Source: Eurosta solidaginis (lineage: Eukaryota > Arthropoda > Insecta > Diptera > Tephritidae). From it: 64,000 nucleotides of DNA. The notes under the pieces were generated by a model. That model did not search any database. It saw only the letters and a program-made list of their open reading frames with translations, and was not told the DNA's origin. Position numbers and translations under genes: made by a program. How positions within the stretch are numbered: the stretch's first letter is position 1; the number at the start of each line of letters is the position of its first letter. The stretch lies in assembly GCF_040869045.1 (NCBI RefSeq), contig NC_090323.1, forward strand, positions 262,512,392 to 262,576,391. Reading direction: 5' to 3'. Shown here piece by piece: positions 43,401 through 54,959 of the stretch.

Positions 43401-44999
43401 TAAACACCGGTAACAAACCTTTCATGTAGTTCTACCTTGAATCCTGTTGGCACAATTGCGGCTACCAGCTGTCCTTCACTGCATTCGCGCAGGCAGTTCG
43501 GAGGTAGTTATTGAACCTGTAGTGTGCGAAACTGGTGCTTTGCAGGACTGTCTCCCATTTTTGCGCTAATATCTTGAACTAACCAACAAAAATCGTGCTT
43601 TTTTCGTTACTCTTAATTCAACGAAAACTTTTTTGTATTGTTGTGTAATTTTTAGTAAAAGGTTTCACTTCATTATCGCATAGAATTCACTCACAAATCT
43701 TGTTTGAACTTTTGGAACGTGTTAAGATGCCATGTCGGCCTATATGAGCAAAAACATATTTGACCTTTCGCCTTACAATGGGCGGTTGAATGTGCCAGTT
43801 CATTGTTGATGGCATGCACGAGTTTTGTGGAGCGGGTTTATGGTCAACTTGAATGTACGATATCATTAATTAAAAGGAATCTTCGTTTGACGCCTTCTTT
43901 TGCTACACAAAAGATGAAAATATTCACACTTCCAACTTCCTGCTGCCACACCCCCAATTATCTATACTGTCGTCTATGTAGTTGGAGCGGTCATATATGG
44001 CATCATATATCATTTGTTTTATTTTCATAGCTGTGGTAACACCCTCGATACCTCGACATAACATCTATAGATATACAAAAGCAGCAACAGTAGTGGCACG
44101 TCCTCATCCACGCTAGCTTGGGACTACTCGCCTGCTGCTTTTACATCTTTAGTTTGTTTCGTTCAAGTTATTGGTGAATTCCTCCAGAGAATTCTAATCA
44201 TTCCGGATGAGTAATGACAACATTCACATTCTCTGGCATATTTTGCTGATATCATTTGGATTGTTGCTTTGGTCGAGCGTTTGCATGTAATCTTCCTGCG
44301 CTCAACATCTCGACTTGACTCTTGACTTGGTTTTGGTAGACTTCATAGTTCCTCTTCTATGTGCCTGTGTTGTGTTGTTTGTGGTATTTGTTTTCATTGA
44401 TATTAATAACTCTGTTGTTATCCTTTGATATGAAGTTAATCGATGGGGCGAAACGATGTTTTGTTGTTCACACCATTGTACAAGTGGTGCTAGTGAAAAT
44501 TGGTTGTTGCTGTTTTTGTTGCAATAGAGCCTTGTTTGTCCACCAAAAATACCAGGAAATGAATCATGTGCGAATACTTTCTATCAACAGCTGTCGCAAG
44601 ACAGTGCAACGCCAGCAAGTAGCACCAAATTCATTGTGGTGTTTTTGCACATGTTTGATTACAAATTTAACTATTGTTGTTGTTGCTGTAAGAGTAAGTA
44701 TTTGTCTAACTATTTCATACCTTTCGACGCAATAAAATGCCGGTATCTTTAAGGTATGCTTAGACTTTAGCTGCTGGTATTTTAATATATATGTACATAT
44801 TTATGTGTGCGTGCGTGCAACATGATGTAATACCAATTTGATGTGGGCGGCTAGCAAAGTCCCTTGGCTAGCCAAATTCCTTGATAGTTTATTGCAACTT
44901 AATTACTTTAATTACAATTGATTTCCCTTCTTGGATTCGATGAAATATGTAAGAAATTTTCTTTCATTACTTATCTATTTAAGCACTGGAATGTGAAGG
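43401..44999. other. No feature recognised
   Basis: Unique-looking DNA. TGTTGTTG-type runs at about 44660-44690. A 124-codon plus-strand frame (44361-44735) has no recognisable domain. Confidence 0.4.
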
Positions 45000-46790
45000 A
45001 AGGAGAAGGGGTGAAGCTTGTAATGTTATGAAGCTCATTATTCGAAAGTGTGTGCCAAGTAAGGGTTCATGTCACGTGCCGCTGATCCATGAGTCAAGGC
45101 TTTTATCGGGATGAAAGGTTTCTGTGCTCAGCGCGCGCGGATTTGGAGTTTACTATCAATAATCGAAAGCAGGGCGAGTGTGGAAGTCACAGTAAGGAAA
45201 CAGCTACACTCTTATATGCTGCCTAATTACACTACTGATGACCTCGCAATTGTAGTCTACGAGCAGAACAATATGCACGCATTTATCCTGGCATCCTGCT
45301 ATATGGCTCATAATATGGGAGCACCACCAATGTAGTGCAAGAGGCTAGTGGAAGAGAGCAAAGGGCAGCTGGTTATGTGCGTGGACGCAAATGCGCACCT
45401 AAATGCGTGGGAGGGAGGCGATACAAATGATATAGACGTGTCTCTATTTTGTTACATACTGCAAAGCAAGATAGCCGACAGGGTCAGTGTCCCTACATAC
45501 ATATGTTGGTCCAACATCCATCGATGTTGTTAATAATGCATTAAGCTCTGAACGTGCTATATCAATGTATGATTGGAGATTTCTTGATATGTCATCCTTC
45601 TCCGAACATGTGTTTATCAGCTTCAGTATCCCCCATAGAAAGGGTATAGGAATTCTAGAAACATGTAGAAACTATACTGGGGCAGCCCAAGGAGGATCCC
45701 ATCATGGGCGCCCATGACTGTGTATACCAGAGCTTGTCATCTAAGAAGTTTAAGAGGAAAATCAAAGCCACCATGGTATAGTAGGAGCTGATTCTTCTTC
45801 GAAGACGGGTTAAGTAAATGTGTTATAGGGATCTGTTAAGTATATACAAGCGTGAAATTCATAGGACGAAGAGAGTATCATGAAAAATTTCCGTACGTAC
45901 ATAGAGTGCTGCAGCGAAACAGCGGGGTTAAGGAAAGTCCTAGCTAGGAGAGGTATAGCGTCCGTACTAATAATGAAAGGGAACAGAGAACGCTCACATA
46001 GTAGTGAAGACTCCTTTGGGGCGTTTCCGCGCAGAAGAGCCAGCAGACAGCACATACACTTCGATCACAGAGCGGTTAGTTCCGGGTTGTGTGACTGATA
46101 CCAAGCTCAAATGAGCGTTGAAAAATTTGTCTAGCTTTATATCGCCGGGGCAAGAAGGGAAATTCCGTGATACAAATTTCAAGTAGAGCGATCGTGAAAT
46201 GGCTTAAAATAATATCCGACGGGTGCATAAGACTGAAACATATAGCCCACTCTTGCGGAATTGCTCGCGTCTTTCTCCTTGCAAAGGTGGGGAACATCAG
46301 TCATATGTATCAAAAAGACTACAAGCCATTAGCTTAATGTCATGTCCGCTCGAAACCTTTGATGATGAAAAACTGTTCTCCACAACACAACATGCGTTTT
46401 TGAATGGCAAGTCGCTAGACACAGGGAGCTTTTAATCTAGAAAAAGCCTTGGAATATGAGGAGTACACCTCAGGAGTATCCTCATACATTGCCGGGGTTG
46501 CAGCAATGCCTCTAAACCCTGGGACTCATCAAACTTATGAGGTACGCATATGACGTTGCAATTGTCATACTAGAAAGTGCATTCATACAATAAGCTCTTT
46601 TTCGGGATGACTGGTACGACCCTGTTTTCTAAGAGATATAACATCTATGATTAGGCTAGGTCTAAGCTAGGTGAGGAGACTATGAAGCAAAAGCCTTGTG
46701 CAAAATATCTAGGACTTATTCTAGACATTGACTTCTCCATAGACTTTTTCATTCTATATAAGGTCCGCACGGACCGGTCAGTTCAATCTT
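45000..46790 (+). pseudogene. Decayed LINE: endonuclease and 5' RT region
   Basis: Plus-strand fragments in two or three frames. AIVVYEQNNMHAFILASCYMAHN (45238-45310), LVMCVDANAHLNAWEGGDTND (about 45370-45435), TYVGPTSIDVVNNALSS and YDWRFLDMSSFSEHVFISFS (45495-45630) form an apurinic-type endonuclease with its DANAH and SDH-like (SEH) motifs. After that, AGLRKVLARR (about 45925), KRLQAISLMSCPLETFDD (46307-46360) and TQHAFLNGKSLDTGS give the linker and first RT motifs. The rest of RT is absent. Jockey/LOA/R1-type. The SDH catalytic Asp reads Glu. Confidence 0.8.
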
Positions 46791-47912
46791 ACCTAGCAAT
46801 CTCAGAATTTTGATGTAGAATACTTTATTTCAGAAATTATTGTTCAAACATACTATTTCGTGCTTTTTCGTAACCCATTCCGAAATACGGCGTTCTCAAA
46901 TCAAGTTATTATATCGGTTAATTCGACTTTGCCGAACGAGACAGGTTGATCTTCAGCCGAGGATATGGTATAAACAAATCTTCTGGAGCTCACGCAAGCA
47001 CCTTCCAGCGTATTTTTGGCCAATATAATTTTTTAGTAAATTAAGGAAAATTGTTGTAATTCTTTGAATTGAATTTTTTTTGTTTAAAAGGAGGTATATA
47101 CATACATGCGGAGAATATAAGAAATAAGGGCATTGGAATTGTCAAAATTTAAATCAATTTCATGCCATTTCTTTAGCACTCGTAAATTTGGCCTAGCAGA
47201 ATTTTAAAGCAAAAGGTAGTAACTAGTAACTCCAATGCAGTTAGAGATGAATCGGTAAATTATTCAAGCATTTATATTTGAGACCCTCTTTCCTGTTTTT
47301 GTACTTTTCACCTGATTGCTTTTTTTGTCTTTCGAATACAGCAGCGAAAGGAAAAATAGCAGTGGCAATTTTAATGAAATTTTCTCAACATAATTTTTTT
47401 TTTTTCGTTTTCGATATTTTAAGAAAAGTGTATATCTCTTTTGTAACTGAAACTATGTTAACCAATCTCAAAAACTTTTTCGAAAAAATTTTAGGAAACT
47501 TTGGAATTTTTTATTTGGAGTTTTTTAACTTTTTTAATTTTGTAGTTTTGTAGCGCAATCAATTCTAGTCTAACAAAGTGCAAGCTACAGGTCTCTGAAA
47601 CTTCGCATTGATTTTTGACAATTTTTCTTCTTAAAAATTTCTCAAATTTTGAAGTTTTTCGAAAACGTTTTTATTTTTTTTTTTTTAATTAGTGTGCTTA
47701 GTTTCAGCTAGACAATTAATTGAAACTTTTCTCTTCAAATATCGAAAATAAGATAAAGATGAATTTAGTTGACGAAATTTGATAAAAATTGCCACTGCTA
47801 TTTTTTTGTTCACTGCTATATGCACATAGCGGATGTTGAAATTGGACATCCCTACACATCAATAGGGATTGCGTGCCAATTTCTGGCTGCATACTACCTT
47901 TGAGCTTTTTTT
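46791..47912. other. AT-rich, no feature recognised
   Basis: Long T-runs; a 91-codon plus-strand Phe-rich frame (47278-47553) is compositional. A short segment at 47775-47825 resembles 40495-40555. Confidence 0.4.
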
Positions 47913-48715
47913 ATACTCAGCGTGCTTTGCACACAGACTATATTAACTTTGATTGGATAACGGTTGGTTGTACAAGTATAAAGGAATCGAGATAGATAGA
48001 TATCCATATATCAAAATCATCAGTGTCGAAAAAAATTTTGATTGAGCCATGTCCGTCCGCCCGTCTGTTCGTCCGTCTGTCCGTTAACACGATAAGTTGA
48101 GTAAATATTGAGATATCTTCACCAAATTTGGTACACGAGCTTATCTGGACCTAGATTGTTATTGAAAATAAGCGAAATCGGATGATAACCACGCCCACTT
48201 TTATATAAAAGATTTTTAAAAAGGTCGTGGACGAATAAAATTAGCTATATCTTTGCAAAACAGAGTTCTATATCAACGGTATTTCATTTGCCAAATGCAT
48301 TTATAACAATAAATAGGAAAAACTTCAAATTTAAAAAAATGGGCGTGGCACCGCCCCTTTTATGACTAAGCAATTTTCTATGTTTCGGTTGCCATAACTC
48401 GAAGAAAAATTAACGGATCGTAATAAAATTGGGTACACAAATTATCCCTATAGCAGAAAATATTTCTAGTAAAAATGGACGGGATTGGTTAAAGACCAGG
48501 GCAACTTAGATATAAAACAAGTTTCAAAGGGTCGTAGGCTAGAATAATAAGCTATAATTTAGCAAGTAGTTTTGTATCAATGATATTTCACTTATCAAGT
48601 TTTATTGTAAGAGGAAATGTGGAGACATTTTGTTTTTAAACGGGCGGTGCCACGTGTTTTGTAGAAAAGTAATTTATCTGAAATGAAATGTGCAACTGAA
48701 GCTCACGCTGAGTAT
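47913..48715 (-). mobile_element. GGGCGTGG element copy with 12-bp terminal inverted repeats
   Basis: ATACTCAGCGTG (47913-47924) is mirrored by CACGCTGAGTAT (48704-48715). Inside, in inverse order to the other copies: GGATAACGGTTGGTTGTAC, GAATCGAGATAGATA, GATTGAGCCATGTCCGTCCG, CCGTTAACACGATAAG, ATAACCACGCCCAC and GGGCGTGGCACCGCCCC. TAATGTTCGGTTACACCCG follows outside the right repeat (48716-48740). It is non-coding. Confidence 0.75.
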
Positions 48716-48755
48716 ATAATGTTCGGTTACACCCGAACTTAGACACCTTTACTTG

Positions 48756-49224
48756 TTTGTTTTAATTTTTACTTATCTCCGGTTAACCTGGGTTAGCTCG
48801 GATTGCCTGCGAATTTGCAGCTCATCTTTTTGTCTTTATTTTGCTTCTGATTTCCATTATCCGTGTGGCCATGTTGCAAACTGTTTAAGTAGAAACTCAT
48901 GTTCGGTTTTATCGCTATCGCAAAAACTTATGATCGTTGTTTGCATGTTGTTGCGTGTATTGTGTGCAATTCAAGTTCTTGGGTGCAAATGAGTTTACAA
49001 ATGTATCTACAAGTGTTGGAGGTGCAAGTGCAACATAGCTGTAGCTACTACCAAAAATCTATTGTTCAGAAAATAGGTAGTTCATGGCCAGCTAGTACTT
49101 AAGAAAAGGAATTTCTGAAACTTCCATAAGTAGGGCGGCGACATCAAGCAAAACAGGCGATCTTATGGTTCATTGACATTAGAACGAGGTTATTTATTAC
49201 AAAACTCTAGCCTAAAAAGGGATT
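48756..49224. other. No feature recognised
   Basis: Unique-looking sequence with two overlapping chance frames (48753-49102). Confidence 0.4.
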
Positions 49225-49554
49225 TAGCCCTGACGATATTTAGGCAAGATTTCTCTTTCAATTTTCGTCTTGCCTAGATTTTCCTAAAAACTGTCGGGAC
49301 CTACATGTTGTATGATTACTTTGAATGGCAGCTGCAAGGCAAATGAATTTTCATTGATAAGCTTTTCATGGCTAAAATATACTCGGAGTGTTTGCCACAC
49401 CACTGTTGGAGGGGAAACCGGCTAAGAGAACTATTTTCTAGTTTCAAATATTATATATATTTTTTTAATTTTGGATATTGCTTTGCACGGTACTTGAATC
49501 CAGGACCTTCGTTGCAGTAGGCGGAGCACGCTACCCCCACACCAGGGTGGTCGC
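49225..49554 (-). mobile_element. SINE, nearly full-length diverged copy
   Basis: It is the reverse complement of the family head (GGCGACCACCCTGG...GGTAGCGTGCTCCGCC) at 49554-49515, with a B-box region near 49495-49505 (TTGAATCCAGGACC on the plus strand) and the body CTCGGAGTGTTTGCCACACC, AAGCTTTTCATGGC and GGCAGCTGCAAGGCAAATGA. The head region differs from the copies at 27.9 and 54.6 kb (CTACTGCAACGAAGGTCCTGG), which suggests a subfamily shared with the copy at 30.5 kb. Confidence 0.85.
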
Positions 49555-49636
49555 CTAGACAATTCAAAAATCAATATTCATATTCCAGTCCGGTGCTTTT
49601 CAGTTCGAAAACTCGACCTTTAAATGGATATTGTAC

Positions 49637-50620
49637 TCGCATTAGGTTCAGTAGTCCGGTCCGTGATGACGTCACATAGACTGAATGAATCTATAGTGTT
49701 TCCAGAAGTTGGTTTAACCTGGAAAACTCGGTCGAAAACCAGAACCTATATTATAAAAAATTCCGTCCTCTTGACAAATACGAGAAGCTTTCTAGGACCT
49801 ATGCCTCTTGCTGCTTCTAGATGTGACAACTGTATCACATCTTATAGCTGGAGTGTTCGCCTGGAAAGCGCAGAACACGAGCACAAAATGTGATCGATCG
49901 TTTCGGCCTCCAAACCGCACTTCCTACATCTGCTACCACTGATCTTGTCTTTTTAAAGGTATGTGACGCCAGAAGGTAGTGTCCAGTCAGAATATCCGTC
50001 AATAGCCTACAGTCCTCTTTTTTAATGATAAGATTAACTTAGTTAATCTAAAGTTGTAAGACCTACACATAATCTTCGACACTTTACAGCCGAATTCCCT
50101 GCTTAGTCTCCCCCAATCAAATTGGGAAATCTACGGAACAAGTTCGAGGGATTCGCCCTTTTTAGCTAGTTCTACCGCTTTTTCATTCCCGTATATTCTC
50201 ATATGCCCTGGGGTCAAATATTGATGTACGCTTCTCCCTGTCTCGGTTCTTTCCAGGGATTACTTACGCTCTTACACACTTTTAGACTCTATGTTGGTTA
50301 TGGCTACAGTGATCTGTCAGCTTTTAGGATCTGTTCATTACCGAATCAGCACAGTATACAGCAGGCCTCACTCCTTCCACTACTTTTGAACCATCGGTGT
50401 ACATTTGTATCGCCTCTCCTGCCATTTGGGCACACTTGCGCCAACCATCAACCTCTATTGTGGCTCTAAGAGCTCCTTCTATGCGCAGATACGGAATCAG
50501 GTAGTATATTCGTCCTTTAATTTATGACGCTATACTACTTTGGCGGTATATACACCCTGTCTACAGATGGTATGTGCAGAATGACAGACAGTGGAGCTGT
50601 CGGAGTTGTCTTCAGGCTCA
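49637..50620 (-). pseudogene. LINE 3' region (RNase H to 3' end)
   Basis: Minus-strand remnant aligned block by block with the copies at 51.8 and 58.5 kb: 3' UTR (CACATAGACTGAATGAATC), C-terminal zinc-knuckle coding with GAGCACAAAATGTGATCGATCG on the plus strand, ATGTGACGCCAGAAGGTAGTG, and further upstream RNase H-like text (GGTGTACATTTGTATCGCC). Stops and small indels prevent an open frame. It is cut off at 50620. Confidence 0.7.
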
Positions 50621-51792
50621 CACAATGCTAAGCATTGATAGCCTGAGTGTTTAAAAGAGCTAATTGAAATTTAAATATCGGATTCTCATCGAGATCTGCA
50701 CACTGAAAGATTGATTTTACGCTCTTTGCTAAATATATTATCTGATGCACATTAACCCTCCCCTCCCTCTACCTTACACCTGTCAACTCAGTATTATGTT
50801 CAAGCCGCTTTTAAGCAGCCAGTACTCAGTTAGAGAATCACTGAGCAATCTCCAATCTGTCGTATCTCCATTAATGCCATGTAATGCTAAGCAAACGAAT
50901 CAAAAAATCCGATAATCACGAACATATTGACACAATACATCCGTAAAAATTAACAACTAAAAATATTCATTCAAAAAGATATTGACAATTGATATTCATT
51001 AATCAAATTGAAATTTCAGCGAACAACAGAGAATGATCCTACAGATTTGACAAGTAACAGCAATTACAAGATCAACAAGCAAAGCGCGATCAAATCACGA
51101 ACATAACCAATAAAAAGATTGAAACGAATGGATTTATAGCGTAGATACTCATATACAAAAACTCAAAGTGATCACCAACACCTTCAACAACTTTACGATC
51201 AACAACAGAAGCAGAAGCAGGAACGCGATCATCAACTTTGTCATTATTACACGTTTATGAATTTATGCAATTAATATGATATTCAAATGTGGCACTTTCA
51301 TTGACTTGTTGTTGTTGTTGTTGTTGGTGATATGAAAAATTATCTTGAAAAGTGGCAGTCAAATAGTTACTTGTAAAAGCTGTTAAGAAACGCACAAAAG
51401 AATGTATCATAAAAGTTTCTTCATTTGCTTCTTAAATATCATTTACTGACGTTTTACACAAAAGATGATAATCAAGCAAATGAATGTAGATATGTATGTG
51501 GAAGTGATTGACGCAGAAGAAGCGTTAAGTCAATGAGTCAAATATCAATTACAAGATCATTCGTAATATATAGGTGTGATGGAGTTATTCAATAAAAAAC
51601 TACAACTGAAAGTGTTAAATGACTTGTTGAAATTTGAGTTCTTTAGATTGTTTGTAGCTTGTAAGTTTTTTTTTCACGTTAGGATGATTAATGCCATTGT
51701 AGTGTATTTTTACTTGTTGATCTTGAATAAAACGGACTAAGGCCGCAGTTTTCATAAATATTTTATATATACATCTTGTGGGTCTTGACGAT
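50621..51792. other. No feature recognised
   Basis: Unique-looking DNA with a CAACAA-type run near 51180-51230 and a (TTG)n run at 51307-51328. Confidence 0.4.
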
Positions 51793-52400
51793 GGTAGGTT
51801 AGGTTAGGTTGAACTGGCCGATCCAGGAGGACCTCACATAGACTGAGTGAGTCCGTAGTGTTACCAGAAGTTTGTTTTAACAACCAAACTGAAAAACCCT
51901 ATTAAAAACCAGGAACAGCTTATAAAATAACTCCGTCCTCTTGGAACTAGAAGCTTTCTAGGACTTAAGACACTTGTTGCTTCTAGATCTGACAGCTGTA
52001 TCACTCCTAATAGTCGGAGTCTTAGGTTGGCAAGCGCAGGGCACGAGCACAGAACGTGCTCAATCGTTTCCTCCTCCTACCCGCACTTCCTACATCTTCT
52101 ATCACTGACCAACCCTAATTTAAAGCATGTGATGCCAAAAGGCAGTGTCTAGTCAGAATACCCGTCATGAGTCTACAGTCCTCTCTTTTTAATGATAGAA
52201 GCAACTTTGTTAATCTAAGATTGTAAGACCTATACATAATCCTCGACACTTTACAGCCCCGCGCTTGAACCCACGCCTTTCCCGCTTAATCGATCATGGG
52301 CACCTCTCGTCCTCTCTTAATCTCACCCAGTCTAATCGGGACGTCTACGGAGCAAGCTTCATGGGATGCGCCCTTCTTAGCTACGATGGTAACTCCAAAA
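51793..52400 (-). pseudogene. LINE 3' region, second copy
   Basis: The 3' end is GTAGGTTAGGTTAGGTTGAA on the plus strand (TAACCTAACC on the element strand). Then come the shared blocks CTCACATAGACTGAGTGAG, CTTTCTAGGACTTAAG, GGCAAGCGCAGGGCACGAGC, ATGTGATGCCAAAAGGCAGTG, GACACTTTACAGCCCCGCGC and CACCTCTCGTCCTCTCTTAA. It covers the element's C-terminal zinc knuckle and 3' UTR only. Confidence 0.75.
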
Positions 52401-52730
52401 AGAAAAATATTTCAAACTTTGCCACATTGATTTCTTCTCTTTATTATCGGAAACCTTGCGAAAATTGTTTTCATACATAATCCAGCAGAAAAAGAAGCTA
52501 ACTACTCACTAATTTTGATTTACAACAATCCTGCGAACTTTATTATCTGTTGATGTTCTTGGAAAAAAGTTTACTACTTTTGTATAGGAGTGCTCGAAAA
52601 ATTGCCAAAGGTGGTCCTTTTGCACTACCTGTCAACTAATAACTCGCCAGCTAATTTTTGTCGAAACATAAGTACGACTGTTGCCAACTGTTATATGTAA
52701 CTGTTAGACACATCACATTCAACTAAAATC
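52401..52730. other. No feature recognised
   Basis: Short AT-rich spacer between two LINE fragments. Confidence 0.4.
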
Positions 52731-53790
52731 CAGGTTGCGTTAGGTTGAACTGGCCGGTCCGTGAGGACCCCACATAGACTCAACGAGTCCAAAGTGTTAT
52801 CAGAATTTAGTTTAACACCAAACTGGAAAACTCTACCTTTGTTATAAAATAACTCAATCCTGTTGGCAAATACCAGAAGCTTTCCCGGACCTATGCCTAA
52901 CACTCTAACACACTTTTATATTGTAAAGAATTCTGGGGATTTCTGATATTTATGCACCTTCTCTTAACGTTCGAATCGCTAAACTGTTGAATAAATCACT
53001 CCAATATTCAGTATTGGAAAGTGTTCTTTATTTAGATTATATTGGGAGTAGTACAATTATACTTAGATATCACGTACTTCACAAAAGCATGTATGCCTCG
53101 TTCGCATACTTCTCCTAAGATCTAGTTGTTTCGAGAACAGTTGTATCTCATGCTTGGTTACCAGCTATAGTATATTTGTAGTTTATGTTTTTCTTATAGC
53201 CATATGCGTGTGTATGTGTGAGGAACTATTTCGGCTGATGACTACATCTGTGTGTGTGAGATATCTCCTCGTTGCCTTGTACATAAGTGTTGCTAGCTTT
53301 AATGTGTACATGTACATAAGAGTAGCTGCTTCATATTTTTGTTGTTGCGATTATTTACTAACAGCATAGTGATGCCAACATTCGCCACAATATGTTATGC
53401 TTAGCGCTAGTATTGTATCCATGTTGGACTTTTTGTACACATCTATCAGCCTTTAAAGGTTTTGAGCAGAAATATTGTAAACCTAATGAGCCTGTAGCCT
53501 TTGAGATACATATGAGAGATCTTCCCCGCCTTTGGTAGAAAAATTATACCAAGAGTGCGGTACATGATTCAGCCTTATGCATCCATCGAATATTATTTCA
53601 AGCCATTCCACGATCGCTCTGCTCGAAATTTGTAGCGTGGCAGGGAATATACCATCTAAAGCCGATGATTGAAACAAAGAGAAAGTCTTCATCGCCCATT
53701 CGATCTTGGTTTCGGACACACACCCAGCGCTAGGCGCTCCGTGACGCAAGTGTAAGTGCTATCTGCTGGCTCTTTTGAATGATCTCACGA
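52731..53790 (-). pseudogene. LINE fragment with internal deletion and a solo LTR insertion
   Basis: Minus-strand order: SAGCVSETKIEWAMKTF, SALDGIFPATLQ, IVEWLEIIFDGCIRLNHVPHSW (53740-53550, N-terminal RT region of the Jockey/R1 group), a broken KDFRPISL-like block near 53490, then the solo LTR (52922-53389), then 3' UTR blocks (TTAGGTTGAACTGGCCGG on the plus strand, CCCACATAGACTCAACGAG). Most of RT and RNase H are missing, so the copy was deleted before or after the LTR landed. Confidence 0.75.
52922..53389 (-). repeat. Solo LTR (gypsy-type), family B, inverted copy
   Basis: 468 bp, TG...CA, with a 4-bp target duplication ATAT at 52918-52921 and 53390-53393. It is the inverse of the LTR at 31077-31590: TGTGGCGAATGTTGGC start, ACAAGGCAACGAGGAGATA, GGTAACCAAGCATGAGATAC, CAGTTTAGCGATTCGAACG. 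No internal coding remains. It is inserted in the LINE at 52.7-53.8 kb. Confidence 0.9.
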
Positions 53791-54575
53791 TGGGAAATGT
53801 ATGTCGCAAGATGCCTCAAGTGACTCTTCACTACTACGTGACCATTCCCCGTTCTCTCTCCTTAATAATACCTGTACTTTATTTCCCGATGCTCGAACTT
53901 TCCACAACCGCGATGTGTTGCTAGAGCTTGTAGATCCTCAACAGATCCCTTTAGTTCCTATTTGCCTAAGAGTCGAATGGAGCGCTGTCTCTGTTGGCCT
54001 GTTCCGGCGGAAGTTGTAGGATCCTTTGCAACCGTGATTTTTGTATAATTATTATCTAACAGAAGCTTTGGGGATTCCTTCACCCCAAATTCAAATTCAA
54101 ATTCATGTTTCAAATTCAAATACTAATTTAAGTTCAATTTCGTTAATAGTACATATTGTTAATTAATGCAATAAAGCTTTTAGGAGTTGATCTAGTCTCT
54201 TAGAGTCGTAATAAATAAATAAATAAATAAAATCAACCAGCCACTACTCACTTCGCTCAAGTTCCTAAACAGGTTGGATGGGAGAGAGTTTTCGTGAGCC
54301 TCTCGGATTAAGTAGTTAACGTTTTTGCACACATTTCAATACAAATTTTACTTGTCTATCCTTATTTAAGATTTGAATGTCCTTAAATGGGCGTTGACGA
54401 ATTCCAAGACCACATTAGCTTACTTCGCCTAGCTCTTTTGAAGAGCCATCTACTGGAAACTCTGAGATTAACGATATATTCCGACAAGCAAGGGGTTTGG
54501 CCTACCTCCCCCCACAACACCCCTCTGCAAGTTTTCATTTGAAAATACTATTAAAGGCGTAAATAATTTCCGTGG
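53791..54575. other. No gene; AAATTC/AAAT microsatellites
   Basis: CAAATTCAAATTCAAATTC near 54095-54125 and an (AAAT)n run at 54208-54230. A short stretch before it may be LINE 3' sequence, but I cannot place it. Confidence 0.4.
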
Positions 54576-54589
54576 TAAATATCTAATAG

Positions 54590-54950
54590 CGGCCACCGTG
54601 GTGTGATGGTAGCGTGCTCCGCCTATCACACCGTATGCCCTGGGTTCAACTCCCGGGCAAAGCAACATCAAAATTTTAGAAATAAGATTTTTCAATTAGA
54701 AGAAAATTTTTCTAAGCGGGGTCGCCCCTCGGCAGTGTCTGGCAAGCGCTCCGATTGTATTTCTGCCATGAAAAGCTCTCAGTGAAAACTCATCTGCCTT
54801 GCAGATGCCGTTCGGAGTCGGCATAAAACATGTAGGTCCCGTCCGGCCAATTTGTAGGGAAAAATCAAGAGGAGCACGACGCAAATTGGAAGAGAAGCTC
54901 GGCCTTAGATCTCTTCGGAGGTTATCGCGCCTTACATTTATTTTTTTTTT
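54590..54950 (+). mobile_element. Full-length tRNA-derived SINE, copy 2
   Basis: It differs from copy 1 (27.9 kb) at only a few positions along about 360 bp. The B-box GGTTCAACTCC is at 54643-54653 and the A-box-like GATGGTAGCGTG lies about 40 nt earlier. The 3' end is CTCTTCGGAGGTTATCGCGC, then a T-run. TAAATATCT occurs at 54576-54584 and 54951-54959, a likely 9-bp target duplication with six extra bases (AATAGC) next to the head. Confidence 0.92.
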
Positions 54951-54959
54951 TAAATATCT

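Noticed and set aside
51796..51812. TTAGG repeats resembling the insect telomere repeat
   Set aside because: They are the 3' ends (TAACC on the element strand) of LINE fragments, also seen at 36.34, 52.74, 58.52 and 61.03 kb. Higher flies lack TTAGG telomeres.
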